Position numbers and translations under genes: made by a program. The notes under the pieces were generated by a model. It searched no databases. It saw nothing but the letters and a program-made list of their open reading frames with translations, and was not told the DNA's origin. A DNA stretch of 64,000 nt from an uncultured Bacteroidales bacterium (GTDB lineage: Bacteria > Bacteroidota > Bacteroidia > Bacteroidales > Bacteroidaceae), in assembly GCA_902800305.1 (NCBI GenBank), contig CADCDP010000004.1:1-64000 (forward strand), in the 5' to 3' direction. This document shows, one piece after another, positions 50,270 through 59,235 of this stretch. The stretch's first letter is position 1. Each line of letters starts with the position of its first letter.

Positions 50270-52456
50270 CTATTTGTTCTTGTTCCTCAGTCGTTCCTCG
50301 TTCTTCTTTTTGATGCTCTTCTCTTTGTCTGGCTTCTGTTTGGTAATCTTTTCTGGTTTCTGCTTCGAGCGAGGACGTGCTGTGGGATTCCAGTCTTGTG
50401 TGATTTCCCACTGTGCCTTCAGGGTGAGGGCATTGGGATAGTAGTAAACGGGTTCGGGTTGGAGATGCTGGTCATAGTCACCTGTGTCCCACACACCGTT
50501 GCCGTTGAGGTCGTAGAAGAGGCTCAAGTAGTAGGTGCCGGGATGGATGAAATAGAAGTCGGCTTTCCCGTCCTTGGCCTTGACGCTCTTGACCACTTTG
50601 TCGCTGCCGTCGAGCAGATGGACAATGGCCGAGGGGTCGGCTCCTTGCAGAACGACGAAGAGGGTGGAGTAGGTGTCGAGCGACTTGAGCTTGATGGAGC
50701 GTTTCTGTGCCTCGTTGCGCTTGCCGTAGATGTTGACAAAGGCGGCTGTGTCGATGTCGAGCTGGTAGGTGGAATCGGCTTCCCATTCGGCAAAGAGACG
50801 GTAGCTCCTGATTTTTCCAGGCACTTGCCGGAAGAGGAACTTGGCAGGTTGGAAGAGGCTGTCCACCTTCAAGCTGAAGTGAATCTTGGAGAGGTCAACA
50901 GAGTCAAGTGGCTCGTTGAACTCGAAGTCGATGTTCTTGTCGGGGTCTAACGACTGTGTACCCTCGATTTTGAACTCCATGAACTCTTCGGGCATGGGGG
51001 GAATCTCGATGTCTTCCTCTTCGTCTTTTTTCTTTTTCTTGGAACTTTTCTTGGATTCGGCTTTCGTTTCAGCCTTTTCCTCCTCTCCATCCTTCGGTTT
51101 TTCAAGGAGAGAAGTGGGTGCTTTGGCCGTTAAGCTCTTGTCTATCACGACACTATCCTTTTCCTCCTTTGGAAGTGCAGGGCTTTGTGAGTCTTGATTT
51201 CCGGCTCTTCGTGCTGCGCGACGTGCCTCTTTTGCTTTTTGTTTGCATTCCTTCACCCATTCCTCGTATTTCTCCTGCTGTTGCTTGGCGATTTTCTCTT
51301 TGGTCAGCTTGGAATAGAGGTAGAGGGTGTCTATGGTGAGGGCGAGGTTGCCTGTCGTGTCGGTGGCGAAGAAGTCTATCTGGATATTGAGCGTGTCGAT
51401 GTTGTAGATGAGCGAATCCTTAATCCAATAGTTAAGGGTGTCGTTGTGCTCGCTGGCATCGATGATGAAAGCATCTTCAGCGTTGAAATTCAGTCCTGTG
51501 AGCTTGGGCAGTGTGTCGCTGGGAGCTGTGAAGTAGAGTGTGAATTGCTGAAGGATGGGACGCTCGCTTTTAAGCAGAAAGCGGTCTTGTTGGGCCGATT
51601 CGAAGGCAAGCAACACGATGTCGTCAGGGTAATAATGGGTGTAGGGGGACATCACGATAGAATCGTAATGGATGCTATCGTGCCACACGGTGTCGGGACG
51701 GAGGTCGGGACGGCTGGAGGTTTCCAGTATGCGGTCGGAGAAGGCAACCATCTCAGCACGTTGGTCGTAGATGTAGTTCTGATTTTGGTCTTTCAAGGCA
51801 AAAGCACGGTATTTACCGGGGGAAAGGCCTTTGATGACAAAGTGCCCACGACTGTCGGTGCGCGAAATGCGTTCGAAAGGAGTGGTGCGGAAAATGGAAT
51901 CGGGTAAAGAATCGGGAATGGAGTCTTGTGAGTCGGAAATGGAATCATTCCCTAATTTATAAAGCCCCACAAGTATCCCTTTGATTGGTTCCAAGTTGCT
52001 GGCTTCAAGCACATTGCCAGATACTTGGAAGGTGTCTAATTGCTCTCCCGTGGAGAAGGTAAAGGCATAGTCGCCGTAGGGATTGCCTTCGTTATTATCG
52101 ACGATAGCATCGGCGAAGTCGATGGTGTAGGTCATGTTGGGCTTGAGCGAGTCGATGAGGGTGACAGTGACTCGCTTGCCTGTGGCCTCGATTTCTGGCT
52201 GTTCTATCTGTGGAGGCGAGATGACCACCTTTTCCATGGCGTTGTCAATCTTCACCATCTCGTCGAACTCAATCACGATTTTCTTCACGTTCTTTGCGTT
52301 GGTTGCACCAAATTTAGGTGATGTGCGCACCACTTTGGGCGGTGTTTCGTCGTAGGGACCTCCATCAGGGTTGCCTATGCGAGCACACGCAAAGCATAGC
52401 AACAAGAATGTAGCTATCAAAGAGATGTGGAGAAAAAAGGATGAAGAGCGTTTCAT
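50270..52456 (-). CDS. Ig-like domain lipoprotein
   Basis: A 728-residue exported protein. The N-terminal hydrophobic segment ends at LLLCFACARIG, a likely lipobox (CFAC). Residues about 35-135 form a bacterial Ig-like domain (PPKVVRTSPKFGATNAKNVKK to YAFTFSTG), followed by a carboxypeptidase-regulatory-like beta sandwich (VSGNVLEASNLEPIKGILVGLYK). Residues about 375-490 are low-complexity and charged, with long runs of Lys and Glu, and are probably disordered. The protein ends in a basic tail (KQKPEKITKQKPDKEKS). It likely lies at the outer membrane surface or in the periplasm. It overlaps the GH3 gene by 4 bases, so co-transcribed. Function unknown. Confidence 0.8.
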   Translation of the reverse strand: MKRSSSFFLHISLIATFLLLCFACARIGNPDGGPYDETPPKVVRTSPKFGATNAKNVKKIVIEFDEMVKIDNAMEKVVISPPQIEQPEIEATGKRVTVTLIDSLKPNMTYTIDFADAIVDNNEGNPYGDYAFTFSTGEQLDTFQVSGNVLEASNLEPIKGILVGLYKLGNDSISDSQDSIPDSLPDSIFRTTPFERISRTDSRGHFVIKGLSPGKYRAFALKDQNQNYIYDQRAEMVAFSDRILETSSRPDLRPDTVWHDSIHYDSIVMSPYTHYYPDDIVLLAFESAQQDRFLLKSERPILQQFTLYFTAPSDTLPKLTGLNFNAEDAFIIDASEHNDTLNYWIKDSLIYNIDTLNIQIDFFATDTTGNLALTIDTLYLYSKLTKEKIAKQQQEKYEEWVKECKQKAKEARRAARRAGNQDSQSPALPKEEKDSVVIDKSLTAKAPTSLLEKPKDGEEEKAETKAESKKSSKKKKKDEEEDIEIPPMPEEFMEFKIEGTQSLDPDKNIDFEFNEPLDSVDLSKIHFSLKVDSLFQPAKFLFRQVPGKIRSYRLFAEWEADSTYQLDIDTAAFVNIYGKRNEAQKRSIKLKSLDTYSTLFVVLQGADPSAIVHLLDGSDKVVKSVKAKDGKADFYFIHPGTYYLSLFYDLNGNGVWDTGDYDQHLQPEPVYYYPNALTLKAQWEITQDWNPTARPRSKQKPEKITKQKPDKEKSIKKKNEERLRNKNK

Positions 52457-53979
52457 TTGTTCATCGAAATGAGTTCTTCAATGTATTGTCGGGAATTGGA
52501 GAGACGTGGTATCTTATGCTGGCCACCCAGCTTCCCCTTGCTCTTAAGCCATTCGTCGAAAAGGCCGGGTTTGGCGACAATGATTTCCAGCGGTTGCAAG
52601 GTGATGTCCTTGTGACGTTTGGCTTCATAGTCGGAGTTGATGCCTTGCAGGGAACGATCGAGAATAATGGCGAATTCGTCTATAGAGCCAGGCATTTTGG
52701 CGAAGTCAATCACCCACTGGTGGCGGCATTTGGCGTTGCTGTCCATGAAGATGGGAGCAGCAGTGTAGTCTTTCACCTGTGCTCCTGTTGCCACGCAAGC
52801 TTGCAGCAACCCTTTTTCGGCGTTATCTACAATGAGTTCTTCGCCAAAGGCGTTGATGAAGTGTTTGGTGCGGCCCGTGATGGAGAATTTGTAGGGGTCA
52901 CGCTGAGAGAATTTCACGGTGTCGCCAATAAGGTAACGCCACAATCCGCAACTGGTGCTGATAATCATGGCGTAATTCACGCCTGGCTCCACTTCCCAAA
53001 GGGGAACTACCTTGCTGTTATCGATGGGATAACCCTCGTCGCTCAAATTGTCCATAGGGCAGAACTCGTAGAAGATGCCGTAGTCAATCATCAGGAGCAT
53101 ATTGGGGTCGGAGAGGTCGTTCTGCAAGCCGAAGAAGCCTTCACTGGCATTGTAGGTCTCCACGTAGTGCATATTGGGCAAGCCGATGATGTTCTTATAC
53201 TGTTCTCGATAAGGAGTGAAGGCCACACCACCATGGAAGAAAACTTCGAGGTTTGGCCATACCTCGTCTAAGCGGTCAACTCCTTTCAGTTCCATCACAC
53301 GGTTCAATACACTAAGCATCCATGAAGGCACACCGCTAATGTTGGTGATGTTCATGTCCATCGCCGCACGGGCAATTTTGTCGCGCTTTTCTTCGAAGTC
53401 GCTCAGCAGGGCGATTTTCTTTTTGGGAACACGGATAATTTTAGCTGCCGTAGGAATATTTTCGATAAGAATAGCACTCAAGTCACCCACCAGGCTGTTG
53501 GGGGTGTTGAGATTGGGGGAATGGCTACCGCCTAAGATAAGGCTTTTGCCTGAAAAGAATTTGCTGTGTGGGTTGATGTGGAGATAGCTCACAATGCAGT
53601 CAGTACCTCCTCTGTAGTGGATGTTCTTGAGTCCCTCTCCACTGACGGGAATGAATTTGCTCTTATCGTTGGTTGTACCCGACGATTTTGCGTACCAATG
53701 CACCACACCTGGCCAAAGCACATTTTCCTTGCCTTCACGCATTTTGTGAATATAGCTTTTAAGCTCTTCGTAAGTGTTGACGTTGACATACTGGCGGAAT
53801 TGCTCGTATGACTCGATTTGGTCGTAATGGTGCATTTCCCCCCATTCCGTTTTCTTTCCTTGGCGGATAAGGTGGCGGAAAATCTTTAACTGCAAATCTT
53901 TGGCATGAGAGGCATACTTTTCCAGTTGCTTTTGCCTTTTAGAAAAATATATCTTATTTAAAAATCCTGTGGTATTCAT
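52453..53979 (-). CDS. GH3 auxin-responsive-promoter family protein (acyl-adenylate enzyme)
   Basis: A 508-residue protein of the GH3 acyl-adenylate/amidosynthetase family, relatives of which conjugate carboxylic acids to amino acids in plants; bacterial members are uncharacterised. The ATP-binding motif WYAKSSGTTNDKSKFIPVS is near residues 88-106, and the later ETYNASEGFFGLQ and YRLIGDTVKFSQRD-like segments match the family. The start at 53979 is set by the promoter TAACTTTG at 54001-54008. It is cytoplasmic, and its stop overlaps the Ig-like lipoprotein start. Confidence 0.85.
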   Translation of the reverse strand: MNTTGFLNKIYFSKRQKQLEKYASHAKDLQLKIFRHLIRQGKKTEWGEMHHYDQIESYEQFRQYVNVNTYEELKSYIHKMREGKENVLWPGVVHWYAKSSGTTNDKSKFIPVSGEGLKNIHYRGGTDCIVSYLHINPHSKFFSGKSLILGGSHSPNLNTPNSLVGDLSAILIENIPTAAKIIRVPKKKIALLSDFEEKRDKIARAAMDMNITNISGVPSWMLSVLNRVMELKGVDRLDEVWPNLEVFFHGGVAFTPYREQYKNIIGLPNMHYVETYNASEGFFGLQNDLSDPNMLLMIDYGIFYEFCPMDNLSDEGYPIDNSKVVPLWEVEPGVNYAMIISTSCGLWRYLIGDTVKFSQRDPYKFSITGRTKHFINAFGEELIVDNAEKGLLQACVATGAQVKDYTAAPIFMDSNAKCRHQWVIDFAKMPGSIDEFAIILDRSLQGINSDYEAKRHKDITLQPLEIIVAKPGLFDEWLKSKGKLGGQHKIPRLSNSRQYIEELISMNK

Positions 53980-54000
53980 TGTGAGCGCGCATTTTCGCTG

Positions 54001-54008
54001 CAAAGTTA
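54001..54008 (-). promoter_or_regulatory. Promoter -7 element of the GH3 family gene
   Basis: Minus-strand TAACTTTG, 21 bases before the start codon, just beyond the end of rnc. Confidence 0.68.
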
Positions 54009-54050
54009 CGGAATAATTATCAAATAAAGGTGAAAATCTGCTATTATTCG

Positions 54051-54962
54051 TCAATTAAGCTCTTTGTTTGCCTCTTGATGCAACTTATCTTTGTACTTCT
54101 TTTTCTGTTCAATGGTAATCGCTATCCCTCTATGGTGTTCGGAATGACGGTTCTTTAGCACCTTCAGAGCTTGTTTTGCGGCATTTTGGTCGCTTTCTTT
54201 TTTGCTGTAACCGTCTCCCGTTCCGCACGGTATGCCTTCAATCAGAACACGAGAATGGAACACGGGTGTGTTGTTGTTATGGGTGTCGCGTGATTCTTCT
54301 TGCTGGAATTCGAATTTGTATTGATTCTTTTGGCACCATTCGATGAGGACGCTCTTAAAGTTCCTCTCTTGCTGTGCCACATGGTCGATGTTGATGTGAC
54401 GGCTGAATACTTTCTTCTCCAGGAATCGGTAGCAATAGTCGTAGCCTCTATCCAGATAGATGGCGCCAATGAATGCCTCAAAGGCATTTCCGTTCATAAA
54501 GCTGTTGTGCCCAGTCGTGACAGCACCAGCATGCTTAATCAACTTGTCAAGTCCGAGATCTACGGCCAGCTTGTTCAGCGAACTGCGACAAACGATTTTG
54601 CTTCGGAGGTTTGTGAGGAATCCTTCCTGCTTGTTGCCATAATGTTTATAGAGTATGTCGGCAACGATGGCACCAAGCACTGCATCTCCCAAAAATTCCA
54701 ATCGTTCGTTGTTGATGAAGGCGTGTGCTTTGTTTTTCTTTTTCTTCCCTAATAGCCGCCGTTTCTTTTGTTTCTTTTCTTCTTCCTGCCGAGCTTTTTC
54801 CTTTTCCATCTCTATATAAGTCATCGACCTGTGCATGAGTGCCGTCTTATAGAATCTGATGTTGTGAGGATAAAAGCCCAAGATTGCTTTAAGCCTTAAA
54901 AAAGGCTTCTTTTCAGAAACGAAAAGAAGCCTAATTATATCTAATGTATCCGAAATAACCAT
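54051..54962 (-). CDS. rnc: Ribonuclease III with a basic insertion
   Basis: A 303-residue RNase III, cutting double-stranded RNA. The signature NNERLEFLGDAV (84-95) and GNAFEAFIGAIYLDRG (158-173) mark the catalytic domain; the double-stranded RNA-binding domain spans about 205-285. Between the HRS motif and the signature, residues 51-80 form a highly charged insertion rich in Lys and Glu not seen in E. coli RNase III. It follows fabF by 39 bases on the same strand. A perfect 12-base hairpin with a T-run lies within codons 11-22, a possible regulatory site. The start is set by the only upstream Met and by the N-terminal helix LGFYPHNIRFYKTALMH. Confidence 0.93.
   Translation of the reverse strand: MVISDTLDIIRLLFVSEKKPFLRLKAILGFYPHNIRFYKTALMHRSMTYIEMEKEKARQEEEKKQKKRRLLGKKKKNKAHAFINNERLEFLGDAVLGAIVADILYKHYGNKQEGFLTNLRSKIVCRSSLNKLAVDLGLDKLIKHAGAVTTGHNSFMNGNAFEAFIGAIYLDRGYDYCYRFLEKKVFSRHINIDHVAQQERNFKSVLIEWCQKNQYKFEFQQEESRDTHNNNTPVFHSRVLIEGIPCGTGDGYSKKESDQNAAKQALKVLKNRHSEHHRGIAITIEQKKKYKDKLHQEANKELN
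54898..54932 (-). promoter_or_regulatory. Terminator-like hairpin inside the rnc 5' coding region
   Basis: On the minus strand, AGGCTTCTTTTC (54932-54921), the loop GTTTCT and GAAAAGAAGCCT (54914-54903) form a perfect 12-base stem, with a run of six T ending at 54898 that overlaps the last stem base. This has the form of an intrinsic terminator or an RNase III target, but lies in codons 11-22 of rnc. Confidence 0.75.
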
Positions 54963-55001
54963 ATAACTTTAGCAAAGTTCCCAGAGAGCGTTGTCTCGTC
55001 G

Positions 55002-56264
55002 TTATTGGTATTTCTTGAAAATCACGCTTGCATTGTGGCCACCGAAGCCGAAGGTGTTGCTGAGGGCTACACGTACAGGACGCTCCTGGGCTTTGTTGAA
55101 GGTGAAATTGAGGTTGTAGTCAATTTCTGGGTCTTCGTCGCCTTCTGCGTGGTTGATGGTTGGTGGTACAATGTCATTCTTGACAGCAAGGATGCTAATC
55201 ATAGCTTCAACGGCTCCAGCGGCACCGAGAAGGTGACCCGTCATAGACTTGGTGGAACTGATGTTGAGCTTGAAAGCTGCATCGCCAAACACTTCCTTGA
55301 TGGCCTTAGCCTCAGAGATGTCACCTACGTGAGTGGATGTGCCGTGAACGTTGATGTAGTCAACATCCTCTGGCTTGATACCAGCGTCCTTGAGGGCACG
55401 CTCCATCACGAGCTTTGCTCCAAGACCTTCTGGGTGGGTGGCTGTGATGTGGTAAGCATCAGCAGACATACCCGCACCAATCATTTCGGCATAAATTTTG
55501 GCACCACGAGCTTTGGCGTGTTCCAGTTCTTCAAGAATCAAAATGCCAGCACCTTCACCCATAACGAAACCGTCGCGACTTGCACTGAATGGACGACTTG
55601 CCTTTTCTGGTTCGTCGTTACGAGTGGAGAGAGCCTTCATGGCATTGAAGCCACCCACACCCGAAGGGAAAATGGCAGCTTCTGCACCACCCGTCACGAT
55701 GGCATTGGCTTTGCCGAGACGAATGAGGTTGAAGGCATCAGCAAGTGCATTTGAAGAAGATGCGCAGGCAGCAGTTGTTGTGTAGTTGGGTCCACGGAAT
55801 CCGTATTGGATAGAGATATGGCCAGCGGCTATATCGGCAATCATCTTCGGAATGAAGAACGGGTTGTACTTGGGACCGAGCTGAGGGCCATTGATGGCAT
55901 AGTTGCCAGCCTCTTCCTCGAACGTTTTAATACCTCCGATACCTACACCGAGCACTACTCCGATTTCGTTCTTGTCAACAGCTTCGAGATCCATGCCTGA
56001 ATCGTCAATGGCCATCTTAGCTGCAGCAACTGCATATTGCGTGTAGAGATCCATCTTGCGGCTTTCCTTACGATCGATGAAAGCTGCCGAATCGAACCCC
56101 TTCACTTCGCATGCAAACTGAGTCTTGAACTGTGAAGTGTCGAAATGAGTAATAGGACCAGCACCACTCTTGCCTGCCTTGAGGTTTTCCCAAGACTCCT
56201 CAGCGGTGTTGCCGAGGGGAGTGAGGGCACCAATGCCTGTTACAACAACTCTTTTTAATTCCAT
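55002..56264 (-). CDS. fabF: Beta-ketoacyl-ACP synthase II
   Basis: A 420-residue FabF, which condenses malonyl-ACP with acyl-ACP in fatty acid elongation. The catalytic Cys167 sits in TTTAACASSSNALADAF, and the two His residues in NVHGTSTHVGD and TGHLLGAAGA. Length and motifs are standard. It lies 3 bases downstream of acpP, its substrate carrier, and 39 bases upstream of rnc, the usual Bacteroidota order acpP-fabF-rnc. The hairpin inside rnc may end part of this transcript. Confidence 0.97.
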   Translation of the reverse strand: MELKRVVVTGIGALTPLGNTAEESWENLKAGKSGAGPITHFDTSQFKTQFACEVKGFDSAAFIDRKESRKMDLYTQYAVAAAKMAIDDSGMDLEAVDKNEIGVVLGVGIGGIKTFEEEAGNYAINGPQLGPKYNPFFIPKMIADIAAGHISIQYGFRGPNYTTTAACASSSNALADAFNLIRLGKANAIVTGGAEAAIFPSGVGGFNAMKALSTRNDEPEKASRPFSASRDGFVMGEGAGILILEELEHAKARGAKIYAEMIGAGMSADAYHITATHPEGLGAKLVMERALKDAGIKPEDVDYINVHGTSTHVGDISEAKAIKEVFGDAAFKLNISSTKSMTGHLLGAAGAVEAMISILAVKNDIVPPTINHAEGDEDPEIDYNLNFTFNKAQERPVRVALSNTFGFGGHNASVIFKKYQ

Positions 56265-56267
56265 AAT

Positions 56268-56504
56268 TTACTTAGCGTTAGCCTCGATGTAAGCGATAGC
56301 GTCACCTACTGTAGCAATCTTTTCAGCCTGATCATCAGGAATATTGATACCGAAAGCCTTCTCAAACTCCATGATGAGTTCTACAGTGTCGAGTGAGTCT
56401 GCGCCAAGGTCGTTGGTAAAACTTGCTTCTGGCTTTACTTCTGCTTCGTCAACGTTGAGCTTCTCAACGATGATAGATTTTACTCTTGATTCAATTTCAG
56501 ACAT
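56268..56504 (-). CDS. acpP: Acyl carrier protein
   Basis: A 78-residue acyl carrier protein that carries growing fatty acids on phosphopantetheine attached to Ser37 in [17 protein letters not shown]. The four-helix acidic sequence is complete. It is first in the acpP-fabF-rnc operon, with a good promoter at 56572-56605 and a 67-base leader. Confidence 0.97.
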   Translation of the reverse strand: MSEIESRVKSIIVEKLNVDEAEVKPEASFTNDLGADSLDTVELIMEFEKAFGINIPDDQAEKIATVGDAIAYIEANAK

Positions 56505-56571
56505 AATCTTAATGTTTTAAAATGTTAATGATTATTTTCTCTTTTTTGTTCGTTCTTACACGTTTCGGGTG

Positions 56572-56605
56572 CAAAGGTAGGAATTATTCTTTAAATTCTT
56601 GCAAA
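56572..56605 (-). promoter_or_regulatory. acpP promoter
   Basis: Minus-strand TACCTTTG (56572-56579) with a TTTG at 56602-56605; the 22-base spacer is slightly long. Confidence 0.65.
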
Positions 56606-56626
56606 AATATTCCCATAAAATGTTTT

Positions 56627-56660
56627 TTTATGCACAAAAAGAGGGCTTGTTGTGCATAAA
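56627..56660. repeat. 11-base inverted repeat after typA
   Basis: TTTATGCACAA (56627-56637) pairs with TTGTGCATAAA (56650-56660). It lies between the typA stop and the acpP promoter. There is no T-run on the minus strand after the stem, so terminator function is doubtful. A smaller 7-base stem (GCTAAAA/TTTTAGC) lies just to its right. Confidence 0.6.
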
Positions 56661-56715
56661 CGGGGCTAAAAAACTCTCTTTTAGCGTCTCTGTGTTGCAA
56701 AAGAGCACCTTTGGC

Positions 56716-58521
56716 TTACTCTTCCCGGTTAGCTCTCTTCCGCTCCAGATGGTCGAGGATGATTTTGCGGATGCGCATACTTTTCGGGGTTACCTCCACG
56801 TATTCGTCGGCCTTGATATACTCCAATGCCTCTTCCAGCGACAGGACAACAGGTGGGATGATGTGCGCCTTCTCGTCTGTTCCGCTCGCGCGTACATTAG
56901 TTAGTTGCTTTGCTTTGGTCACATTGATGACCAAATCTATCTCGTGTACATGTTCGCCCACCACTTGGCCAGCATAGACGGTGTCTTGTGGGAAGATGAA
57001 GAACTTGCCACGGTCTTGTAGATGGTCGATGGCGTAGGCGAAAGCCGTACCTCCTTCCAACGCAATGAGTGAACCATTGGTGCGACGTGTGATTTCGCCC
57101 TTGAAAGGTTGGTAGTTCTTGAAGCGGTGTGCCATGATGGCCTCCCCTTGACTGGCGGTAAGCACATTGGTTCGCAGACCGATAATGCCGCGTGAAGGTA
57201 TTTCGAACTCGATGTTCACACGGTCGCCCTGTGCTTCCATGCTCACCATTTCGCCCTTGCGACGTGTCGCCATGTCTATCATTTTGCTGGCAAATTCTTC
57301 TGGCACATTGATGGTCAGTTCCTCTATCGGTTCGCACTTCACCCCATTGATTTCCTTGTAGATAACCTGTGGCTGTCCCACTTGCAGTTCGTAGCCCTCG
57401 CGCCGCATGGTCTCGATGAGCACAGACAGATGGAGCACACCACGTCCACTCACAATCCACTGGTCGGTGCAGCCTTCCTTCGTCTCCACTCTGAGGGCAA
57501 GGTTCTTTTCCAGTTCCTTGTAAAGGCGATCACCGATGTGGCGGCTCGTGCAGTACTTGCCTTCCTTGCCGAAGAAGGGGGAGTTGTTGATGGTGAAGAG
57601 CATCGACATGGTAGGTTCGTCAATGCTGATGGTGGGCAGTGCCTCTGGCTCTTCGAAGTCGCAGATGGTATCGCCGATTTCAAAGTTGGAGAGGCCAATC
57701 ACGGCACAAATATCGCCTGAGCTAACCGCTTCTGTAGCACGATGCCCCATTCCTTCAAACGTGTGCAGTTCCTTAATCTTCGTCTTCTCCATGCTGCCAT
57801 TGCGGTGAGCAATGGTGATGTTCTGTCCTGCTCGGAGCGTGCCACGATGTACACGTCCCACAGCGATGCGTCCCGTGTAGGTAGAGTAATCCAGACTCGT
57901 GATGAGCATCTGGGGAGTGCCCTCCAGTTGTTCGGGAGCGGGAATAGTGTTGAGAATCACGTCAAGCAGGTAGGTAATGTCTTGAGTCGGCGTGTTGTAG
58001 TCGGGACCCATCCACCCCTGCTTGGCGGAGCCGTACACCACGGGAAAATCCAGCTGGTCTTCTGTGGCGTTGAGCGAGAACATCAGGTCGAACACCATTT
58101 CGTACACCTCTTCTGGGCGACAATTCGGCTTATCGACCTTGTTCACCACCACCACAGGCTTCAGCCCAATTTCCAGTGCCTTCTGTAGCACAAAGCGTGT
58201 CTGTGGCATCGGACCTTCGAACGCATCCACCAACAGAATACATCCGTCCGCCATGTTCAGCACACGCTCCACCTCGCCACCGAAGTCGCTGTGTCCCGGT
58301 GTGTCAATGACGTTAATCTTTGTACCTTTATAATTTATAGAGACGTTCTTCGAGAGAATCGTTATTCCCCGTTCACGTTCCAGTTCGTTGTTGTCCAAAA
58401 TTAAATCGCCCGTCTGCTGATTCTCGCGGAAAAGGTTTCCCGCCAGCAACATCTTGTCAACCAGCGTCGTCTTTCCGTGGTCAACGTGTGCAATAATCGC
58501 AATGTTTCTAATGTCCTGCAT
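56716..58521 (-). CDS. typA: Translational GTPase TypA/BipA
   Basis: A 601-residue ribosome-binding GTPase needed for 50S assembly and growth in the cold or under stress. The G1 motif AHVDHGKTTL is at residues 10-19, followed by DTPGHSDFGGEVERV and NKVDKP; the beta-barrel and two alpha-beta domains follow, ending in the basic IRKIILDHLERKRANREE tail typical of BipA. The start at 58521 is chosen because longer frames run through the promoter and repeats. Its leader contains an 18-base duplication. Confidence 0.95.
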   Translation of the reverse strand: MQDIRNIAIIAHVDHGKTTLVDKMLLAGNLFRENQQTGDLILDNNELERERGITILSKNVSINYKGTKINVIDTPGHSDFGGEVERVLNMADGCILLVDAFEGPMPQTRFVLQKALEIGLKPVVVVNKVDKPNCRPEEVYEMVFDLMFSLNATEDQLDFPVVYGSAKQGWMGPDYNTPTQDITYLLDVILNTIPAPEQLEGTPQMLITSLDYSTYTGRIAVGRVHRGTLRAGQNITIAHRNGSMEKTKIKELHTFEGMGHRATEAVSSGDICAVIGLSNFEIGDTICDFEEPEALPTISIDEPTMSMLFTINNSPFFGKEGKYCTSRHIGDRLYKELEKNLALRVETKEGCTDQWIVSGRGVLHLSVLIETMRREGYELQVGQPQVIYKEINGVKCEPIEELTINVPEEFASKMIDMATRRKGEMVSMEAQGDRVNIEFEIPSRGIIGLRTNVLTASQGEAIMAHRFKNYQPFKGEITRRTNGSLIALEGGTAFAYAIDHLQDRGKFFIFPQDTVYAGQVVGEHVHEIDLVINVTKAKQLTNVRASGTDEKAHIIPPVVLSLEEALEYIKADEYVEVTPKSMRIRKIILDHLERKRANREE

Positions 58522-58527
58522 AAAGTA

Positions 58528-58614
58528 TATGTAAATCGGGTGCAAGCCGAATGCAGAGCTAAGCTTGCTTAAGCTATGCTGAGGCGCAGCCCTGATTATG
58601 TAAATCGGGTGCAA
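58528..58614. repeat. 18-base direct repeats flanking a 51-base palindromic element
   Basis: TATGTAAATCGGGTGCAA occurs at 58528-58545 and again at 58597-58614. The 51 bases between contain a near-palindrome (GAGCTAAGCTTGCTTAAGCT) and end GAGGCGCAGCCCTGAT, resembling short interspersed palindromes I recall from Bacteroidota genomes. The arrangement looks like a small insertion with target duplication inside the typA leader. Confidence 0.75.
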
Positions 58615-58643
58615 AATTACGACTTTCTTTCGACAAGGGCAAA
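58612..58643 (-). promoter_or_regulatory. typA promoter
   Basis: Minus-strand TTTG (58640-58643), a 20-base spacer and TAATTTTG (58612-58619). The -7 element overlaps the right copy of the 18-base repeat. Confidence 0.75.
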
Positions 58644-58849
58644 GTTTTCCTTGTCGTTTTTCATATTTCAGTGTTATACAAGTCATTCGGGGCGTGGAGT
58701 AACGTTTTTTTACCACATTTCTTCATTTTTTCTTCCCAAAGTTCTTCGTCTCTCTCCAAAACTCTTGCAAATTAACCCGTCAGCAGCTTCTAGTCGTAAG
58801 TTAGGAAAGTGATAACCAAGATTAGCGAATCACAAAACACTTCCAATGA

Positions 58850-58933
58850 GTCTTCGACGTTGAGTCTCGAGGGGCAACGACGTAGAGTCACGAGACTCAA
58901 CGACGAAGAGTCATGCGAGGCAACGACGTTGCA
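58850..58933. repeat. 23-base-period array with four units (array D)
   Basis: Four units are centred on CGACG at 58857, 58880, 58903 and 58926, exactly 23 bases apart. Cores are AACGACG-type with variable arms (for example CTCAACGACGAAGAG and GGCAACGACGTTGCA), less perfectly palindromic than in arrays A-C. It lies in the 809-base typA-rpsO gap (58522-59330), which holds, besides this, the typA promoter and 18-base repeats, array E, the rpsO promoter and no supported gene. Confidence 0.85.
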
Positions 58934-59063
58934 TATAAGGAAGGTGTTGGCAAAATTGCCCGAATCCTTTATAAGAAACAGCAAGGTAGCGTTCCGCAAT
59001 CGGAACTTACATTTGGTTATTTCCTACTTCGTATCTTCCCAAGTAAACACGAGCCTCTGAGAT

Positions 59064-59123
59064 AAGTGATGACGGGCTACATAGTCAAGTGATAACGGGC
59101 CTGAGAGTAATGTTATAACGGGC
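59064..59123. repeat. 23-base-period array (array E)
   Basis: AAGTGATGACGGGC (59064), AAGTGATAACGGGC (59087) and ATGTTATAACGGGC (59110) repeat with an exact 23-base period and 9-base spacers. The core is not a full palindrome, although GTTATAAC in the third unit is. It lacks the CG(A/T)CG centre, so it may be a separate type that shares only the period. Confidence 0.8.
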
Positions 59124-59235
59124 GCAGCCTCGCTTTGTCCTCCCTTTTTTCTATTTTATCGAGAGTTTCATGCTCTTTTTAGGGGAAAAAGGGAAAAAGA
59201 TGGTGCGAAATGATGGCAGTGTGAAATAAAATTGC

